From Bryopsis sp. KO-2023 (taxonomy: Eukaryota; Chlorophyta; Ulvophyceae; Bryopsidales; Bryopsidaceae): a DNA stretch of 64,000 bases. Shown here in pieces: positions 61,227 through 64,000 of this stretch. The stretch is from assembly GCA_030272585.1 (NCBI GenBank), contig BSYQ01000007.1:1306001-1370000 (forward strand), read 5' to 3'. Both the position numbers and the translations under genes were made by a program. How positions within the stretch are numbered: the stretch's first letter is position 1; every line of letters starts with the position of its first letter. The notes beneath the pieces are model-generated. The model searched no databases and was not told the DNA's origin. It worked only from the letters and a program-made list of their open reading frames with translations.

Positions 61227-64000
61227 ATGGACACGGAAACCAGTCCAAGTAAACGATATCCGTCCATTCATCTTCAGACCCTCGTATTTGCCGCTCTGGC
61301 GGTCGGATTGTGGGCAGACAGATCTGGGGAAGCACTGACCCTTTCAAACTTCAAGGTATCAGTTTACGAACCTCCAATGCCTCGCGCGAATTCTGACGAT
61401 CAACAAGGCGCTATTCTCTTTCGGTTTTTCCTGAGAACAACTGGCTCTTGCAGACAAGTATCGACCCCACTGGAGTTTTATCTTCCTGGACATCAACCAG
61501 TGATCACTGCATCTGGGAAGGCGTCACCTGTGCGAACGACACGGGTGTGATGCTGGTGCAGACATTGAATTTGACACAAAGAGGACTTTCGGGAGAGCTT
61601 GTGCCTCTTCCACTTGAAAACCTGGAGACCTTGTGAGTCCTGGCGGTTCAACAAAAAGCTCCATTAACTAACACTCCCTTTAAGTGAAGCTTTGGTTTGG
61701 TTGAATTGGGGACTTGTTCTACAGGCTGCTACCATCCAACAATATTTCAGGCCCAGTTGTGTTCGTCGGGGAGCTTGCGTTCTTGGAAGAGGTTGACCTT
61801 TCAAACAACTCCTTCACTGGTCACCTTCCAAGTGAGTGGCTAAACCTACCGCGATTAACGAAGCTGTAAGTCCAACACTGCATATTCTTCTGACGTCCAT
61901 CACCAAATGCATGGAGATTGTGAACATGATTAGGGGGTGGCGTGGCTCTCGATGCAGGGATGTGTCAGGAAACCACAATTTCTGTGGTTCTACGGCGGAC
62001 AACACCATTCCAGATTTCCTTAACCCAACAGGTGCAGAGTGAAGGCACAATACGTCTGGCTCCATGACCATTCTCTGTCGCAAAAACTGAAAGAGAACTT
62101 TTGCCACAGGCACTCGACCACTGGAAGCTTGTTATGCTCCCTCTCCCAGGTCTTTCTGGGCGATTTCTGCTTGGAGTGCCTGCACAAAAAAATGCGGGGG
62201 AGGTGTTCGTACAAGAACTGCGGTGTGTGTAGGTGCGATGAATGGAGCAACCTTACAAGAAACACACAGTCGTGCACTTGCGTTCGTTAAGATATCTAAA
62301 TCCGCTTCCCATCACAGACCTTTCTGGACAGCTTGATGCAGAAGGATCGTGCGGTCCTTTGCCCAAGACGACGTCATCGTGCAACAACCATCAGTGCGAC
62401 ACATTCACGCTGAATTATGGGCAATGGGGACCCTGCACATCCGGCTGTGGTGGTGGAGAGAGTCGTCGATCCGTAACATGCAGGAATGACATTTCAAACG
62501 CCTTCGTCCCTCTACATAATTGTGGTGCCGAGAATATTGCTGTTGTTCGCAGCTGCAACACCAGTCTGTGCCCACCAATACATTGGACGTTTGGAGCGTG
62601 GGACAGGTACTCAGAAATCTGCTCCAACAACAGGGTACATTGGGAGCTCCTTTTGCTGTGTTTGTAGTTGTTGGTAAGGAGTGTGTACATAGATTTACTT
62701 GGGGAGCGCTTTTTCATTTATCTCGTGCTCAGAATCCCGATATATTGCTCCCAGGTGCAGCGCAACCTGTGGAAAAGGGCAACAGATCAGAGAGGTACAC
62801 TGCCAGTACATTGATGGAACTCCAACACGCCTATCTTCCGCATGTCCTCCCATGGACGAGCTTGTGAAACGTCCGTGCAACACCCAAGATTGCATCACAT
62901 TCGCGTGGTCGTCAGGGGAATGGACGCCTTGCAATACGACAGAAGCTTGCGGAGAAGGCGGTTTTACCAGGTGCCAGAGGAGGGTGGATGGGCACGAACT
63001 AGTGAAACCATCTCATGGTAGAAAAACAACTTCTGGGAATTTTGCTTGCAGGCTTCATCCGCCAAAATTGGTTTGTTGCTGTGCTTCGTTCCATTCTATT
63101 TGCTTTTCAACGAATAATCTTGTGTTTTCTAGATATCGAGGGGTGCAGTGCTTGAGCTCCACGGGGTTCTGGGTGCACGATAGCTTCTGCTCGAATGAAT
63201 TAAAACCATCCTCCCACCAGCCGTGTGGGATCGTTGGTTGCAGCTTTTGCGACCTGTATGGATGTTCCGAACGCGGGGAGTGTGTGAACGGCCAGTGCCA
63301 ATGTGGAGCGGGCTACAAGGTAACATCGAAGAGAATCGCGCGACAAAAATAGAGAATGCCCAGTGTTGAAGGCCTGAGTAATCCGTTCTCTTTCAGGGAA
63401 TATTTTGCGACCAACCTCCTGGATGTGCCGCGATCAGGGACAAACGCGGGACTTGCTGTCTTTCTGGAATATTCAGTAAAAGTGGCGATTGCTGTCCGTT
63501 CGGCTCGGGGCTCGATCGCAATGGGGATTGTTGCTTTGGTCGACTGGATGCATGTGGGCTCTGTAGCGGCCTTGGGGTCGCCTTTGACGTGAGAGGGACT
63601 TGCTGCCGATCGCCTGGGAAAATAGACGCCTCCGGTATGCTCCGTTCGAAAACAAAGTTACTGTATTTTAAGCATCGCTTCCATCTAGTAAGAGAAAAAG
63701 GCATAATAAACCGTCGCAGACCAGTGAGGGTGTGCCTTCTTTCAGGATTGTGTTGTGAAGATGGGAACTTGGATTTTTGTGGCACGTGCAATGGAGACGG
63801 AACAACTTGCGCAGCTAAACTCCACACAACATTTTCAGTCAAGGGGGCTGAGGACTTTGTTACGTCCACAAGGGAATCCGATACCAAAAGACACGCATTG
63901 GAGGAAGAGCTTGGAAACTTCGCGTCTTGCTCACTAGGTCTGTATCAACGTGCTTAACTACTTGTTAACAAAAAACGTTGGTATATTGACACGGAAGACA
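61227..64000 (+). CDS. LRR-TSP1-EGF surface protein, 3' partial
   Basis: Secreted or membrane-anchored protein continuing past the window. Exons 61227-61355, 61454-61632, 61725-61865, 61958-62031, 62110-62232, 62318-62606, 62755-62970, 63133-63319, 63397-63634 and 63746-63937 keep phase. Exon 1 has a hydrophobic signal (LQTLVFAALAVGLWA). Exon 2 is a plant-type LRR N-terminal cap (SSWTSTSDHCIWEGVTC), then leucine-rich repeats (LEEVDLSNNSFTGHLPSEW). Four thrombospondin-1 repeats follow (ISAWSACTKKCGGGV, YGQWGPCTSGCGGGE, WDRCSATCGKG, GEWTPCNTTEACGEGG). An EGF-like module comes next (CSERGECVNGQCQCGAGYKG). The last exons are CC-rich knots (RGTCCLSG, SGDCCPFG, NGDCCFG, RGTCCRSPG, GLCCEDGNLDFCGTCNGDG). 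I infer adhesion, matrix or receptor function. After 63937 the gtctgt donor suggests further exons. Confidence 0.85.

Noticed and set aside
60919-61347. 142-codon minus-strand open frame
   Set aside because: It overlaps the signal-peptide exon of the LRR-TSP1 gene and has no recognisable domain.

Overview
The window is nuclear DNA of a eukaryote, most likely a green alga. The genes are intron-rich (about 95 introns can be placed) with standard GT-AG borders plus a few GC-AG ones. Exons are GC-richer than the T-rich introns and spacers. Several genes point to Viridiplantae: a YABBY-type transcription factor (zinc finger plus YABBY/HMG-like domain), a RAP-domain protein of the organelle-RNA type, a transit-peptide acetylornithine aminotransferase and an LRR protein with a plant-type LRR N-terminal cap. 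A MORN3-like gene hints at a flagellate lineage. I cannot name the species. Coordinates of exons were worked out by hand from splice motifs, reading-frame phase and family conservation.

Layout: 1-5643 (+) a DDT/WHIM/PHD chromatin protein, 5' end outside or uncertain. 6738-8393 (-) acetylornithine aminotransferase. 8815-10972 (+) RAP-domain protein. 11548-13052 (-) secreted Cys-rich protein with 21-residue repeats. 13234-13743 (-) small secreted candidate. 14431-19482 (+) CaMKK-like kinase with a C-terminal cyclic-nucleotide-binding-like domain. 19483-23422 largely empty. 23423-25147 (-) TFIIIC-type WD40 protein, divergent from 25616-26584 (+) STK19-like protein. 27558-38770 (+) a 31-exon, about 1295-residue coiled-coil protein whose exons follow a 51/108-nt module. 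39871-45298 (+) DIS3L2-like 3'-5' exoribonuclease with a Tc1/mariner-type MITE in one intron. 46048-47744 (+) MORN3-like protein. 48539-51222 (-) plastid-type PLAT/membrane protein, divergent from 51398-52914 (+) an indole-glycerol-phosphate-synthase-like barrel lacking its catalytic lysines. 53756-56255 (-) PDK1-type kinase without a PH domain, divergent from 56444-57843 (+) a putative mitochondrial basic protein. 58351-60280 (-) YABBY-like factor. 61227-64000 (+) LRR-TSP1-EGF surface protein running off the window.

The genes do not form an operon-like system; they are ordinary neighbours. Four closely spaced divergent pairs probably share promoters. The most unusual items are the modular coiled-coil gene, the complete YABBY gene, the recurrent AG|GC splice donors, the IGPS-like protein without catalytic lysines, and the kinase/CNBD fusion.
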